Assembly (NCBI GenBank): GCA_022702705.1
Contig: CM040423.1
Span: 122,212,852 to 122,276,851, forward strand
Direction: 5' to 3'
Source: Papilionanthe hookeriana x Papilionanthe teres
Lineage: Eukaryota; Streptophyta; Magnoliopsida; Asparagales; Orchidaceae
DNA length: 64,000 bases
In this document: one piece after another, positions 21,880 through 33,144 of the stretch
Position numbering within the stretch: the first letter of the stretch is position 1
Layout: each line of letters begins with the position of its first letter
Program-made: the position numbers and the translations under genes
The notes under the pieces: model-generated
The model's database searches: none
What the model was told of the DNA's origin: nothing
What the model saw: the letters and a program-made list of their open reading frames with translations, nothing else

Positions 21880-22446
21880 GAATATAGTGTGAAATCCGAG
21901 GGAAGGAGAAAGGGAGAGAGATTTGCCCCACTAGAGGAAAAGAGGGGTGTACCCGGACTCTGACGATATTATTCCATACAAAATAAGGTTACAAGGGGAG
22001 CTCGCTCCCTATATGGAGGGATGAGAGAGAGAGAGAACGTATGGGTCCTTTACACATACCTTGGGTCCTGTATTTATAGAAGTAGAAAAAGGAGGGGGCT
22101 TGGAGATTAAAAAAATGCACATGCTTTATAAGAGTTGCAAGGGGTACCATGATCCTTTCATTGCTCAAATGTGAAGTCCTGGGGCTTGGTGTCTGTATGA
22201 TCCATTGATGTCAGGTGGATGGTAACATGTGACATTGATGTCAGGTGGACGGTCAGGATCCATCGATGTCAGGATACATCAAGGTTGTCGGCCAACTATC
22301 TTCTTTATGCCGACCCATGGTAGTTGTAGTGATGTATTTAGGCTATTAGATCTAGAGTTAGAAGTTGGACACATTGTGGACCACATAAGTAGTATTTGAT
22401 CAAGTAGACCATAGTAGGGAGCTTTAAGAGCCTGGAGAAAGTCACC
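21880..22446 (-). repeat. LTR-like block C2 (minus strand) with TATA box
   Basis: On the minus strand a TATA box (22080-22071) is followed by a transcript-start-like region, 'ccctatatagggagcgagc'-like sequence, 'ccccttgtaacc', and 'gtccgggtacacccc', the style of an LTR R-U5 region. The same block occurs truncated at 18003-18240. Upstream (22200-22330) the phrase 'cattgatgtcaggtgga' is repeated three times. Family unknown. Confidence 0.5.
22071..22080 (-). promoter_or_regulatory. TATA box of block C2
   Basis: Minus strand TCTATAAATA, followed about 30 bp downstream by the R-like region 'ggtatgtgtaaaggaccc'. The equivalent site in C1 is decayed to 'tctgtaaata'. Confidence 0.5.
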
Positions 22447-22840
22447 ATTTTCGGGGTACATTCTTACGCCGTCATAGAGGTACATCATCGCACCGTCTTC
22501 AATGTGCATTGTGCCACCATCTTTGAGAGACGTTGTTGCACCGTTTGTGGGGTGAGTTATGACACAATCATCAGGGGGCATTATCATACCGTATTAAAGG
22601 TGCATTGTTACCCCGTCTTCAAGAGATGTCGTCGTACCTTATGTAAGGAGCATTGTTATGCTGCCATTGAAGTATATCATTGCACAGTCATCGAGGTGTG
22701 TTGTTACACCATAATTGGGGTGTGTTATTGTACCGTATGTTAGGTTTATTGTTACACTATCATCGGGGGCATTGTCGCACCGTACTCTGGATGTGTTGAT
22801 ACACCGTCTTCAGGAGGCATCATTGCACAATATTCACTGA
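22447..22840. repeat. 24-bp minisatellite, array 1 (about 16 units)
   Basis: Units of about 24 bp such as 'ggtacatcatcgcaccgtct' plus four bases. On the minus strand the units encode eight-residue repeats of the type GAMMYLYD / GVRMYPEN. Related by sequence and period to the array at 26217-26510. Confidence 0.7.
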
Positions 22841-23720
22841 AAGACATACTACTTCATCAGATGATTAACTGTTATGCAACTTACGTTGGTATTCCATATT
22901 GCACATTGTGACCCTACAAGGGACTTCACTACAATGAACAAGATGTAGTCGATGGTGGTTGACGGTAGAGGGCAACCAATGATGTTAGATGGTGGTCAAG
23001 AGGTAGTAATTGATGGTGGCTGGCGGGTGGCGGCCGAAGTTTGTTGGAGGTGGTAGCTGGATATGTTGGAGTCAATAGAGGTTAAAGTTGGTCGAAGATG
23101 GTGGCGATGGCGAACATAGTTGGACGACAATAACAATAGCCAAACTGGGAGGCTCACTAGAAATTTGGTGCTAAAGCAATGCAAGACTTTTGCTCGCTTA
23201 CAAGTATGTCTTCTTCTGGCTCATGGTATTAGTCTCCTTTCAAGAGGGAGGTAGGCTCTATTAATAGAGTCACAAAAAAGAAAAGATTATGAATCACTCC
23301 ATCAGATGCCTGCAGAGGTTCTCTCGATCAGATGACATCCGGTGGACCTTTAAGTGCCTTAATGATGTCGAGATTGGGCGATCTTTGGCTCATTGGATTT
23401 GTCATGCGGAAGCGCTTGATCTGACTAAAACCATGTCTGATTTTGAATCTGCTCGACCTTCCAATTAGACACTAAAAACTTCCTAAAGAGGTTTAATGGC
23501 TTGATATGGGCTTGTCCTGACTCAGATTGAACTAATTTTGGTATTATTATGTTTGTCTTGTCGAGCCGGTCAGTTTTATTGAAAGCTTGTTGAAATTGAA
23601 GTTCAGGATGACTTTAGTCAAATTTTAAACATTTTTTTCTCAAAAAATTTGCTCAAGATTCATATCACGCCTCGAAAGTCATGTTAGATGATGGAAATTT
23701 ATTGATGATGTACCAATATA
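22841..23720 (-). repeat. LTR-like block B1 (minus strand)
   Basis: Resembles 26511-27150: shared phrases include the 'cttgtcgagccggtcagttt' stretch (23557 on; Block B2 'cttctcgccgagctagttag', 27000 on) and a 'gagggagg' tract beside a TATA-like 'ctctattaatag' near 23255. The two blocks have the same orientation and each is followed on the minus strand by a 24-bp array, so they may be the LTRs of one old non-autonomous element. Too diverged to be sure. No coding sequence. Confidence 0.4.
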
Positions 23721-23799
23721 AATATTAAGTTTTAGATGTCAGATGCGTGAATTCAGAAGAATCATGTGATATTATGCACATTTTGGAAATTTACTGTAA

Positions 23800-24028
23800 C
23801 TTACGAAATGAAAAAAAATTAGTGAGAGGAGTGTTTTCTCAACTGAGTAGTCTAATCGGCTCGTTATGCTTAGATAACTCGTGTTTGGCTCTTTAAGTAG
23901 CTCCTTTTTATTCGTTCGCCAAACAAATGAGTCGGACCCAAACTTTTTTTTGTTGGGATATAAATGAGCCGAACACAAAAAAAGATTAATTTGTTCGTGT
24001 TCGATTCGTTTTGGCTCGAAATAATTAC

Positions 24029-24113
<85 letters not shown>

Positions 24114-24450
24114 GATGAATAGTATTTTAAAATAATTTAATTGATAAAAAGGCCACAAAAATTTATATAGAATAAAAATATATTAAATTTTATTTAAATG
24201 AAGATTTTAATATAAATAAGAAGATTTAAATCTTGCACATACTCATAACATCCTATATTTACGTGACTAGCGTTATCAAAAGAATTTATTGTTGGTGAAC
24301 AACTCACGTTTAACTCATTAAGCATACTAGCTAAACACTATTCAAATAAATGCTTTGCACTCAATGTATAAATAAATCGAACATCAATAATAATATTTTT
24401 TTAACGACTCTTAGCTCGCTCAAACTCGAGTCTGTTTAAACCCCTATTCT
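23800..24450. repeat. Interspersed repeat with (TA)n core
   Basis: Rich in 'ggctcg' and 'gttcg' phrases ('gttcgtgttcgattcgtttt' near 23992; 'agctcgctcaaactcgag' near 24413), with a pure TA run of about 80 bp at 24030-24109. Sequences of this style are common dispersed repeats in plant intergenic DNA; I cannot assign a family. Confidence 0.5.
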
Positions 24451-25090
24451 CAACCCACCCTATACTATAAACACTTTATGATTCAACCTGCATCCATGAT
24501 CTTATGTAAGCTCGAATTTCAATGACCAGCTGGACTCCACTCAAGATTTCTTTTCCTCTATCCGTTCATTAAAATCCTTCACAATTACCGGTCAAGAAAC
24601 CGTTCCGCTTTCCCTGACCTCGTTTGACTAACGAATGGGCCACGTGGAAAGAACCTAAATCCCGGCGACGGCGACAGCCCACCGGCGACTCACGCCTCCA
24701 CCGCTCCCTCTCTGTCTCTCACAGGCTGTCATTTACACTCCACACACCACTCTCCACCTGCTCGTTGACTTCTTATCTTGGTAGCTTCCAAGTGCGCGCT
24801 GACGTTGTTAAAACGGATAAGTGGAAAAGTGAAGATGTGGCCCCAACTACTGTACGTTGGTCAGCTTGGGGTATCCGTCAAGGGTGTCGGGTATAAATTG
24901 CCCCACCGGCTTTACTGGTGGGGACGGTGTGGTTGGCGTCGGTGGACCTCTGGGTTGAGAAGTGGGTGGCTCAAGATGGACCCCACGGACCGGTGTGGCT
25001 CGGCTCCGTGATCTGCGGACCCATGATTACGGGCCGGAATGGGCCCACAATTGAACTTGTTTTTCTAGAATAAGCGCCAGTCCGGCGCGA
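24451..25090. promoter_or_regulatory. GC-rich promoter-like island of possible host origin
   Basis: GC-rich in contrast to its surroundings and not repeated elsewhere in the window. On the plus strand it holds a G-box core CACGTG (24641-24646), a TATA box TATAAAT (24892-24898) and a hairpin (24901-24923, CCCCACCGG ... CTGGTGGGG); TGGGCC/GGGCCC motifs common in plant promoters lie at 24636 and 25043. Open frames at 24624-24896 and 24778-25011 match no family I know. It may be a promoter and 5' end of a host gene, or a fragment of one carried by the flanking repeat blocks. No downstream coding sequence is seen. Confidence 0.35.
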
Positions 25091-25560
25091 AATTACGAGA
25101 TTTTTATTCTATAGTATGATTAAAAAATATATATAATTTATCAAGCATTAAGTCATAGAATAGTTTTATTTCATTTTTCCAGAAAGTCTTACTTTCAAAT
25201 GTGCCCGAATCAAATTTTAAAATTTAAATTCTATTAAACTTAATTATTGTGTGCCGAACAGCAAAAAGTAATAATTTAATATGTTAATAATGTGCGAAGA
25301 TATAAAATATACACAAATAATATGAAAAAGTAGGATGAGACCGTAATATTTTTTACATGAAGAAACTTAAAAGAGGGAAAAAATCACGGGTCTTAGACTC
25401 TAACCTAATCAAAATGATTTACTATGTAAATATAAGTACCTAAGTTTTATCTTCTCTTGAATTAAAAAAAAGATGTTATTACATTATTAATAATCACAGA
25501 TGTACAATAGTAGTTAAGCTTTAATAATCATAATTAGGATACTACAAATGTTTTCATTTG
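25091..25560. other. AT-rich DNA, nothing recognised
   Basis: No ORF, repeat family or regulatory pattern stands out. Confidence 0.4.
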
Positions 25561-26070
25561 TGATAATAATAATATTGGGCTGTAAAGGCTATAGTTGATT
25601 CCTACAAATGCATAATAATATCAGTTTGTCATAAAAGACGTAGTTGCAAGTCGTATTAGTAGTTGGTCATATGGGTCGTAGTTGGTAGTCGTAGCAATAG
25701 TTGGTCATATAGATCGTAGTTGATAGTCGTATGAGCGTTAGTAGACAATAAAGTTCATAGTCAACAGCTACAATAACAATTAGTCACGTAGGCTATAGTT
25801 AGTCACATAGGTCATGGTGGAGAGTTGCAATATCATCAGTTAGTCACATAGGCCATAGTTAAAAATTTCAATATGAATTAACCACGTATGTCATCGTTGG
25901 TATCACAGGCCGTAGTGAGTTGCTGCAATAGCATCAATAGCTACAAAAGGCTTTAGTTGGAAGCTGTAATACCAGTGAGCCACATAGGTCGTAGTTAGTC
26001 ATATTGGTCTTAGTGGAGAGCTATATAAACGTCAGTTGGAGTTAAGGCAATAGTTGTTATCACATCAATT
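25561..26070. repeat. About 36-bp degenerate minisatellite
   Basis: Recurring 'gttggtcatatgggtcgtag' and 'ttggtagtcgtagcaata' with variable spacing of 30-40 bp; about a dozen units, increasingly degenerate rightward. Confidence 0.6.
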
Positions 26071-26216
26071 GGTGTTTTCATCTCTTCTTTCAGGTTTACT
26101 AATTTACGTCAGAGACAGAACTTGTTTGTAAACAACATAAGGATAAAACTTCAGAATTCTGAGAAAATCGTCATATTCTGAATGCGATGGTTGTAAGCGG
26201 TTGTTGTCGGGAGTTA

Positions 26217-26510
26217 TCACCTGTTCTTCAATACAACATGTTCAGGATATGTCGTTGCACAATACTTAGGATAATTCATTATGCCATATTCGAGGTACTT
26301 TATTACATTGTTGTCAAGGTACTTCATTATGGCTTGTTCAGGGAACTTCGTTATGACGTGTTCGGGGTACTTCGTTACGCCATGTTCAAAGTACTTCACT
26401 ACACTGCATTCAATGTACTTTGGTACACCATGTTCAGGGTACTTCATTATCTCATGTTTGGGATATTGTGTTATACCACGTTCATGTTACTTCATTACGC
26501 CATGGGGTTC
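26217..26510. repeat. 24-bp minisatellite, array 2 (about 12 units)
   Basis: Units such as 'gttcggggtacttcgttacg' plus four bases, period 24 bp. Because 24 is a multiple of three the array is open on both strands (minus 26447-26217 gives eight-residue units like KYPEHGVT; plus 26187-26528 and 26281-26670). I treat these as passive open frames. Array 1 at 22447-22840 is related. Confidence 0.75.
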
Positions 26511-27150
26511 ACCGACAGTAGTGATTAGGGGGCGGTCGATGACTAGTTGGAAATGGTTGACCATGATCAGGGGCTATATGGCTGAAAGTTATTGCCAGGT
26601 TTTTAGTCCAAAAGAGCTCTTGCATTTGATTCCTCCTTCACTTCTTCTAATTTCCTCCCTCTTAAATTGAAGAGATGAGATCTATTTATATGCTCTAAGT
26701 GAGGGGCATTTTGGTCATGTGGCCAATAACTCCTATAATCACATGATCGAATGGTCAACATTGTTTCCTATTCATCATAGAACATTATTTGATAATTTGA
26801 GGCCTTAATATTGCCAAAATTAAGTGATTTTGGGCCTATTTGATTTCACCCGTTGAGACGCTCGGATTAAGTATAGATATGTCAAATTTGAAGTTTAGTT
26901 GACACTCCAACAAATTATCCAAAGGCTCAAAATGTGATTTAATGGCATCATCCTAACTTGATTGGACTCAAATTATATAATCTTTTGTATCATTGGTTTC
27001 TTCTCGCCGAGCTAGTTAGTTTAACTATATGTTTTCTAAAATCAGAACTCTCAATGTTATTTAATTTAAATTAAAATATTTCTTGCTAAAAAATATCAAG
27101 AGATCCATGTCAATTTCCTAATAATTCATGATGAATGGTAACATTAGTTG
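26511..27150 (-). repeat. LTR-like block B2 (minus strand)
   Basis: Counterpart of B1 (22841-23720). On the minus strand 'gcatataaatagatctcatc' near 26700-26680 is a good TATA box, followed by a purine-rich leader and then the 24-bp array. No coding sequence. Confidence 0.4.
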
Positions 27151-27640
27151 ATGATGCATTTATTGCCTCCCTATTTTTGAGCTGTTTAATTTGTATCACC
27201 TAAGCAATATAATAATAATATACTAAAAAAAACAAAAAATTTAGCAAATTTGGACTTGGCCAACGATGGGCAACAACAGACTAAGGTGGAACGTGGTATC
27301 AGTGACATTACTAGAATGCACAAGAGTTGTGTGGGAGCTATAATCTCAGGTCTTGTGTGGGTTAATTTGGTTAGTGGTAGGTGAGAATATATTTTATGCG
27401 CGATTCAAACATGTCATGATAAATCGAGTAAGTGTCGATGATGCACGGGTCAACCATGTAATTATAGGTCACATACGAGTTGCAGAACAAAACGGGACAA
27501 GAAGCCAGCCAGGTCGGGTCAAAGGATAGAGATCACACAAGCCTATGCATGTTTTCAGTCTAGGTTGATTTGTAAGTTAAGAATGGAAGCACAAATCTCC
27601 AGACTAGGTGGATCGAGGATGCTAGATCAGATCAGATGTT
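27151..27640. other. Unassigned DNA
   Basis: No gene or recognised repeat. Moderate base composition; no long frames. Confidence 0.4.
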
Positions 27641-29100
27641 GGCAATGATGGTAACATCATGAATGGTGTCCCGTGATATAAACTAAGTATGTAATATTTA
27701 TCCGGTATATTCCCATGTTTTGCATCTTCCAAAAGAAATATTATGCTTGAGAGATTTATTTTTGACTTAGTCATGCGTGAGATAGAGTGGATGTGAATTT
27801 TGAGTGAGAAAGGATGGAAATCACGAAAATAAAGGAGCTTCTGGACCAGCGCACATGTGTTATAATCAGGGCGTACCCGCGCAGTAAACAGGGCAAACTT
27901 GTGCCCATCATAAAGTGCCCATGCCGATGGCAGCACACTCTTGCTTGGCTACTTCTCAACTTATGGTGCACCTGTATTATAGTAAAGGTGTTGTTACTTC
28001 ATTATCAACGTGCCTGTGCTAGATTCTTGACGAAGTTGCGCCCGATGGGTTGAACATATTTTGGCAAGAATTTTTATGCCTTTATTGAGCCCTGCCTATA
28101 TCTACGCTCATGATGTTGATTTTAGGGCATCTAGAGCTGCTGGAGCTTGTAAGAAAGAAACTATTTTGAGTAGAGAGTTCCTCCCTTAGGATTCCTTCCT
28201 TACCTTGGGTTGAACCTTAAAGAGTGATTTTTCACCATTTATTTTTTTGAGTTTGAGAGAGTTTTGTATGAGAGGGAGAGATTCTGCTCTTATGGAGAAG
28301 ACAAGCATTTGTTGTAAGTTTTACACTTCTTTGTTTCTTGCAATGAAAATTTTTTTGGATTTCTTATCTATTTTTTTATCTACAATGCATGGATAAACAA
28401 TTTTTGTGTCTCTATGATGTAGGGGTAGTGATTTTTATAGTGATTTTTTGAGAATTTTTCTTGTAGTGTATTCCTTGCTTTCATAGCCTATGATGTTGGT
28501 TAACCTCCTAGTATCATTTAATCCTATTTTGGTTGACTAGGATGTTGAAATTTTTCATGAAGCTATGACCTCTAACCGTTGCATAGTTGAAATGAAAATG
28601 TTAATTATAGAATCATGAAATGATAGACATATTTCAGTAGGATTCTACAACCTTTTACGGGGATCAGATCATTTATGTGGAATGTCATCAGGATTAAGAA
28701 AGCCTCAATTTTATGGATTTTAGTCTACTTTTAGCCTGGACACAAGAATAAGGAGAACTTATATCCCTGGTTGACAACTATAGTGTAGGAAATTATTTAG
28801 GAGTACTACAATCCACCACAATCCATGAATCATAGATGTATGAGCTTCATCGCTCTTAAAGAACTAAGATTTTATCTATTTTTTGTGTTTCTACTAGCTA
28901 CTCATTGAATTATTTAGTTAGAATTTTATGATTCAATCAACTTTTGAGATCGCGCCAATCTAGGTTCATAAGATTAGAAAACTAGAGATTTTTTTATAGG
29001 AGTAATTGTGAGACCTTTCCTCACGGGATTGATATGCAAACTCTTAGATTGCATACTACTTGATACATACACTTATATTTTTTGACAGACTTACTTCTGA
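27641..29100 (+). repeat. Ath-6: very diverged Athila-type LTR
   Basis: The right end retains the terminal LTR block: 'cacgggattgatatgcaaac' (29018 on), then 'ttgcatactacttgatacat' and 'cacttat' (29052-29083), parallel to the 'gtgggatcgataaacg' ... 'tattacttgatacg' ... 'tatacttgcg' block of Ath-3, Ath-4 and Ath-5. GC-rich 'gcgcac'/'gtgccc' phrases at 27847-27960 sit where the others have the GGCGCC cluster. The left border is uncertain. Open frames at 27622-28053 on both strands are not convincing genes. Confidence 0.45.
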
Positions 29101-29111
29101 CCCCTGGCAAA
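29101..29111 (-). other. PBS-like remnant after the Ath-3 LTR
   Basis: Minus strand 'atttgccaggggtc' recalls the GTTGCCGGGGA end of the Athila-type PBS, after 'gcattgaag' in place of 'gcatcaag'. About ten bases of the PBS would be deleted. Weak, but it parallels the clearer PBS after the Ath-1 LTR. Confidence 0.3.
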
Positions 29112-30749
29112 TGCTTCAATGCTCAGGTGGATTATGTAAGTGCACGGTTGATCGTGGCTATCTTAAATAAGTATTTATAAAGTATTTTCAGTTCAGTCAT
29201 ACAGTATAATCAGATTAATAAGAAAACAATCAATCTATACGCAAGTAAACATATCGCTCAAGTAATACAGGTCTCTAATGGAATCTTGGTTATCGATCCC
29301 ACAGGGAGGACTTAAATCTTTAAAGCGAAGCACATAAATCAAATATTCAAATTACAATGCACATAAATTAAATACTAAAGTTGCTAGTTTAATGATGCTA
29401 AATATTCTAAGATCACTATAGTACTTTCTAAACTTCAAAATAAAGTTAACCACTAAACTATGTTTTAAATTGAAAGGTTTAAATTTGAAGAAAGTGTCTT
29501 CCCCCTTACAATAATTTTAGGATGAGTGAATGATAAAGAATAGTGAAAATTTTGTATTGTGTCAAATAGGAGCATACATATTCTTTACCCTCTTCCGAGT
29601 GCTATAAAGAAGATTGGCCAATCCTAGGTTTAGTCCCTAAATTTGTGGTTAGGCTGGGAGGATACTGGCTCTCACTCCAGAGCTCCCACATCCCTTCGCT
29701 TGAAGGCTAACTCTCGCTTTAGTTTCCAAACATTAGAACCAAATTGGGGATTTTAGTCTGGCACCCTAAAATCTCTAATTCTACGACCAATAAACCATAT
29801 TTCTCTATTTATTTGCACCCAACCCCCATGAACTACATCACTCTTCATGGACATTAAATGTAATCTTCACTTTTGTTGTAGAACACATAGTCCTCTCGGA
29901 TCGTATGTTTCATTACATATTTTAAAAATTCAATTGGCCAGATTGAAAAGTAAATGAAGTATGAAGTAAAAAATCATAAAAAATTCTTAACGTTCACATG
30001 TCACATCCAATCTAAATCATTACTTCACCATATCTCATTGTAAGGAGAAAGACAGAAATCCACTCAGATACGACAAAATAAGGATTATATATATAAAAGA
30101 AAAGTCATACAAACAATTAGAAGTAAATACAACTTATCTCAATTTATTTTTCAAGAAAATCCATTGAAGTTCCTTTGAATCTCTTTCTCTCTTTACAACA
30201 ACACACAATTCCCTCTTAGAAAAGTAAGAAAGAAGCAATCTCTCACTTTCCTTCCCCTCCTACAACTCTTAGAGATGAATCCCTCTCAAAAAAACACTTT
30301 AACACTTTTTACACACTCTTCACGCACTCTCCTCTTTACTTCCACACCTTTTTCAGGTGCAAAATTCAATTTAAAATAGCATAGGGATGAATTCCCTAAT
30401 AGATGCCTCAAGCAACCCTCCAAAAGTCATCCAAATACATTGAATCTGACCTCCATCGACATTTGGCGCCGTCGTCGCCTTTTCTGGCCGCCGTCAAGGC
30501 CCAGCGCGTTTTAATTCTGGTGCTCTGTGGATTTTGGCAGCTACAACGCCAGAATGGGTGCCGACGGTGCCAAAAGGCAGATTTCTGGATTTTGCCTCTT
30601 TTCGCTCTAAATTCGTTCCTTTTTGCTCCAAATGCCTAAAAACATCACACCTGCAATAAAACATGAACAATACCTTCCTTTAAATTGTAATATCACAAAA
30701 AATGAGTATAATATATATATGAAAAATCTAACGTATTTTTGGTGCATCA
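29112..30749 (-). repeat. LTR of Ath-3 (about 1.64 kb)
   Basis: Starts TGATGCACC at 30749 on the minus strand, preceded by a polypurine tract; end at 29112-29120. Contains the GGCGCC cluster (30455-30580, with GGCGCCGTCGTCGCC on the plus strand), GTGCAAATAAATAG near 29820, and the terminal block 'gtgggatcgataacc' ... 'gtattacttgagcgat' (29313-29240). Confidence 0.8.
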
Positions 30750-30765
30750 AAATCCCCTAAACTTA
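30750..30765 (-). other. Polypurine tract of Ath-3
   Basis: Minus strand 'agtttaggggatttt' directly before the LTR start. Same core TTTAGGGGAT as in Ath-1. Confidence 0.65.
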
Positions 30766-32046
30766 ACAATTACTTGTTCTCAAGTAATCCTTTCACTACA
30801 AAAAAATATGAGTCATAGTAGTTGACTTTACTTAAACAATATCATGATTTTTTACTTAAATGAATATAATAGTAAGACTTTTTTAGAAAGATTTTTAGTA
30901 ACATAGGTCAAAACTATAGGTGAAAGAACATTTAGTCATAAAGTCTAAGAGTTCTAGTCTCCTATTCATTTCAAGAATAACCATAATTTGTCACATTAAA
31001 GGTGCTCTGAAAGATCATATGAAAAAGAATTTCATGAGAACTCTATTAGTAAGGATGCTAATACTTAAATATAAATTCAGAAATGCAATTAAGTTCTTCC
31101 TTTAAGTTGATTCAAGTAAAGCCAATTTTTTATTAGGCATCTCCTCAAGCTTCTCCTCACATATATCATTAGCTTTCTTTTCTATATATGGATTGCTTTT
31201 CAATCCTTTTTTTTCCCATTTTTTTTCTATTCAAGTGAGGATTACTATATTTGAATAGCCTTGAATTTCACTCTCCCCCCTAAAGTTGGAACTTGTAACA
31301 TCTTTTTACTTTATGAATGTATATTAGTTTTTAAATGATTCATCATAGAGTCCCAATCTTTTCTTCTCACATAAACTTCTAGGACTCTTAATATTTCAAA
31401 GATACAATTTTCTTAACTTTAAATAGCCAACTATAGTATGATCCTCTTATACTAAATATCTTAGCCCAATAAAGTTAACCTGTATTACTAAAAACTTTCA
31501 TTTAAATCTACTATGATATTTAAATAAAATAAAAAATTTAATTATCTAAAGTTAAGTTCTACTACCTGAAGTCATGTTAAAGTTATTTTGAAAATATATT
31601 TAATTGAGAACAAATAAAAGTTAATATTTCCTCCTATAAACTTAAGTTTTTCCGTATATATTAAATTAATAGACGAGAGAGAAAACATAAAGAAAACTAA
31701 CCATTTTGTGTCAGGATTTGGATATTTCTGAAGCTATGCAGGTTTTAATAAAAAATTTAAACTAGCAAGCATAAAAATGTTAGAAGCTTTTTTGCACAAA
31801 ATATATCACAGATTTTCAAGGTGAAGAAAATTTAAAAACATAAACTTTAAACATTTAATTCAAAAATACAATCATGACAGTTTCAATCCAAACTAATAAA
31901 CAATAAAACACAAATTTATCACAACTTTACTAACATAACAAAGTACAATCACCACACACATTAATCACATAAAACAAGTAACAAACACACAAGTTAACAC
32001 ATGATTAATCAACTATAAGAACACTACTTTACCAGTCATCCTCTCC
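30766..32046 (-). other. Ath-3 3' untranslated region
   Basis: AT-rich, no coding potential; similar in position to the 3' UTRs of Ath-1 and Ath-2. A T-rich tract at 31208-31235. Confidence 0.55.
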
Positions 32047-33144
32047 TTATTCTTCTGCTTCCTCTTCCACTTCAGGCTGGTATAGAACATAATATGGGTA
32101 AGTAGGAAATATCACACCAAATTCACCCCTCATGAATCTCATATGAGCATCATGGTAAGCTATATCATACTCAACTCTTCTCTTATGACAATCTTCATTA
32201 GTTTTATTCCTTATTTCTAATCCACTAATTCTGTTATGTAGCCTCACAATATCAGCATGTTTTTCAATTGCTCCATAACATCAGAGAGAGTAGGAGTTAT
32301 GGAGGTAGAAGGTATATCATGACTAGTAGAAGGAACATCACTACTCTTACTCCCAGCTCTCCATCCTAACTGAGATTCATAGGTACGAATTTTGGCCCTA
32401 CTGATAGGATTTAAAAGATGGACCAACTCTTCATTACTGTCAACATTAACTCCTGATTGTACACATAATGTGTAAATCTAGGTAGGATGACCTAATCCTC
32501 AAGTGGTTTCTCCCTTAGCTATAGTCTGGATACTCTTATAAATAATTGCACCAATATTAAACATTTTAATATTTTAAATATAGTAATCAAAATAGCTTTA
32601 TCTCTTGTAACTTCATTATGATGATAGGTAGGTACTAATCTCGCAGAAATAAAATAGTGCTAGACTTTAGATGCTACATTTAACATAGAAGCAGGAAAAT
32701 TTATCTTTTGCCTTTGCTTCATTTTCCGCTCCCCTTTTCCATTAGTAAGAAAAATAATTACTTCATTTAAGTCAACATCTATAGTACCAAAAGATTCATA
32801 CTCACAGAATAAAGTATCCCTTAATTGGTAGAAAGTGTTAATTCAGTCAAAGGTAAACTTTACCATTATTCCTCGAATAAGCACTTGATCAACTTCAGTC
32901 CACCGCAAATTAGCATAGAATTCATGAACCACATTCATAATTGCATCTGCAGAAATATAGTAGAATATTTCCCAGTGTCGAGCAACAATAACCTGTTCCG
33001 TAACTCCACCTGGATTTTCAAATGCTCGATCCTGTATACACTTTTTATTACAAAGGCTAGATTTGAAGTGGTATTGTGCTTTAATATTTACAAACTTCTT
33101 CTCATCAAAATCCAATCCAACTTCCTCTTCCCCTTACTCGCCAT
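32047..33144 (-). pseudogene. Ath-3 PTP2, broken
   Basis: ATG at 33144 gives MASKGKRKLDW, then a frame change; the core is open at 33115-32843 with HYFKSSLCNKKCIQDRAF and the hallmark VVHEFYANLRWTEVDQVLIR (two pieces of the family signature). A middle part (32840-32430) is interrupted. The C-terminus is in two frames: 32426-32244 (Ser/Thr-rich linker with SSDVPSTSHD) and 32247-32047 (RISGLEIRNKTNEDCHKRR, acidic tail EVEEEAEE). Function unknown. It is preceded by a GGCGCC-type cluster at 33528-33566. Confidence 0.68.

Noticed and set aside
21447..21892. Several ORFs on both strands in the T/C-rich stretch
   Set aside because: Low-complexity Phe/Leu or Lys/Gln translations; no start context, no family.
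24901..24923. Hairpin CCCCACCGG...CTGGTGGGG as a transcription terminator
   Set aside because: Plant RNA polymerase II does not use such terminators, and it sits directly after a TATA box.
24624..25011. Overlapping plus-strand ORFs in the promoter-like island as a host gene
   Set aside because: Basic, low-complexity start, overlap in two frames, no recognised domain and a TATA box inside; better viewed as promoter/UTR DNA.
26187..26670. Open frames of 113 and 129 codons (plus) and 76 codons (minus) as genes
   Set aside because: They lie in a 24-bp tandem array whose unit is a multiple of three; such frames stay open passively and have no family resemblance.
27622..28053. ORFs of 104, 66 and 79 codons
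   Set aside because: They overlap on both strands within the diverged LTR Ath-6 and show no family features.
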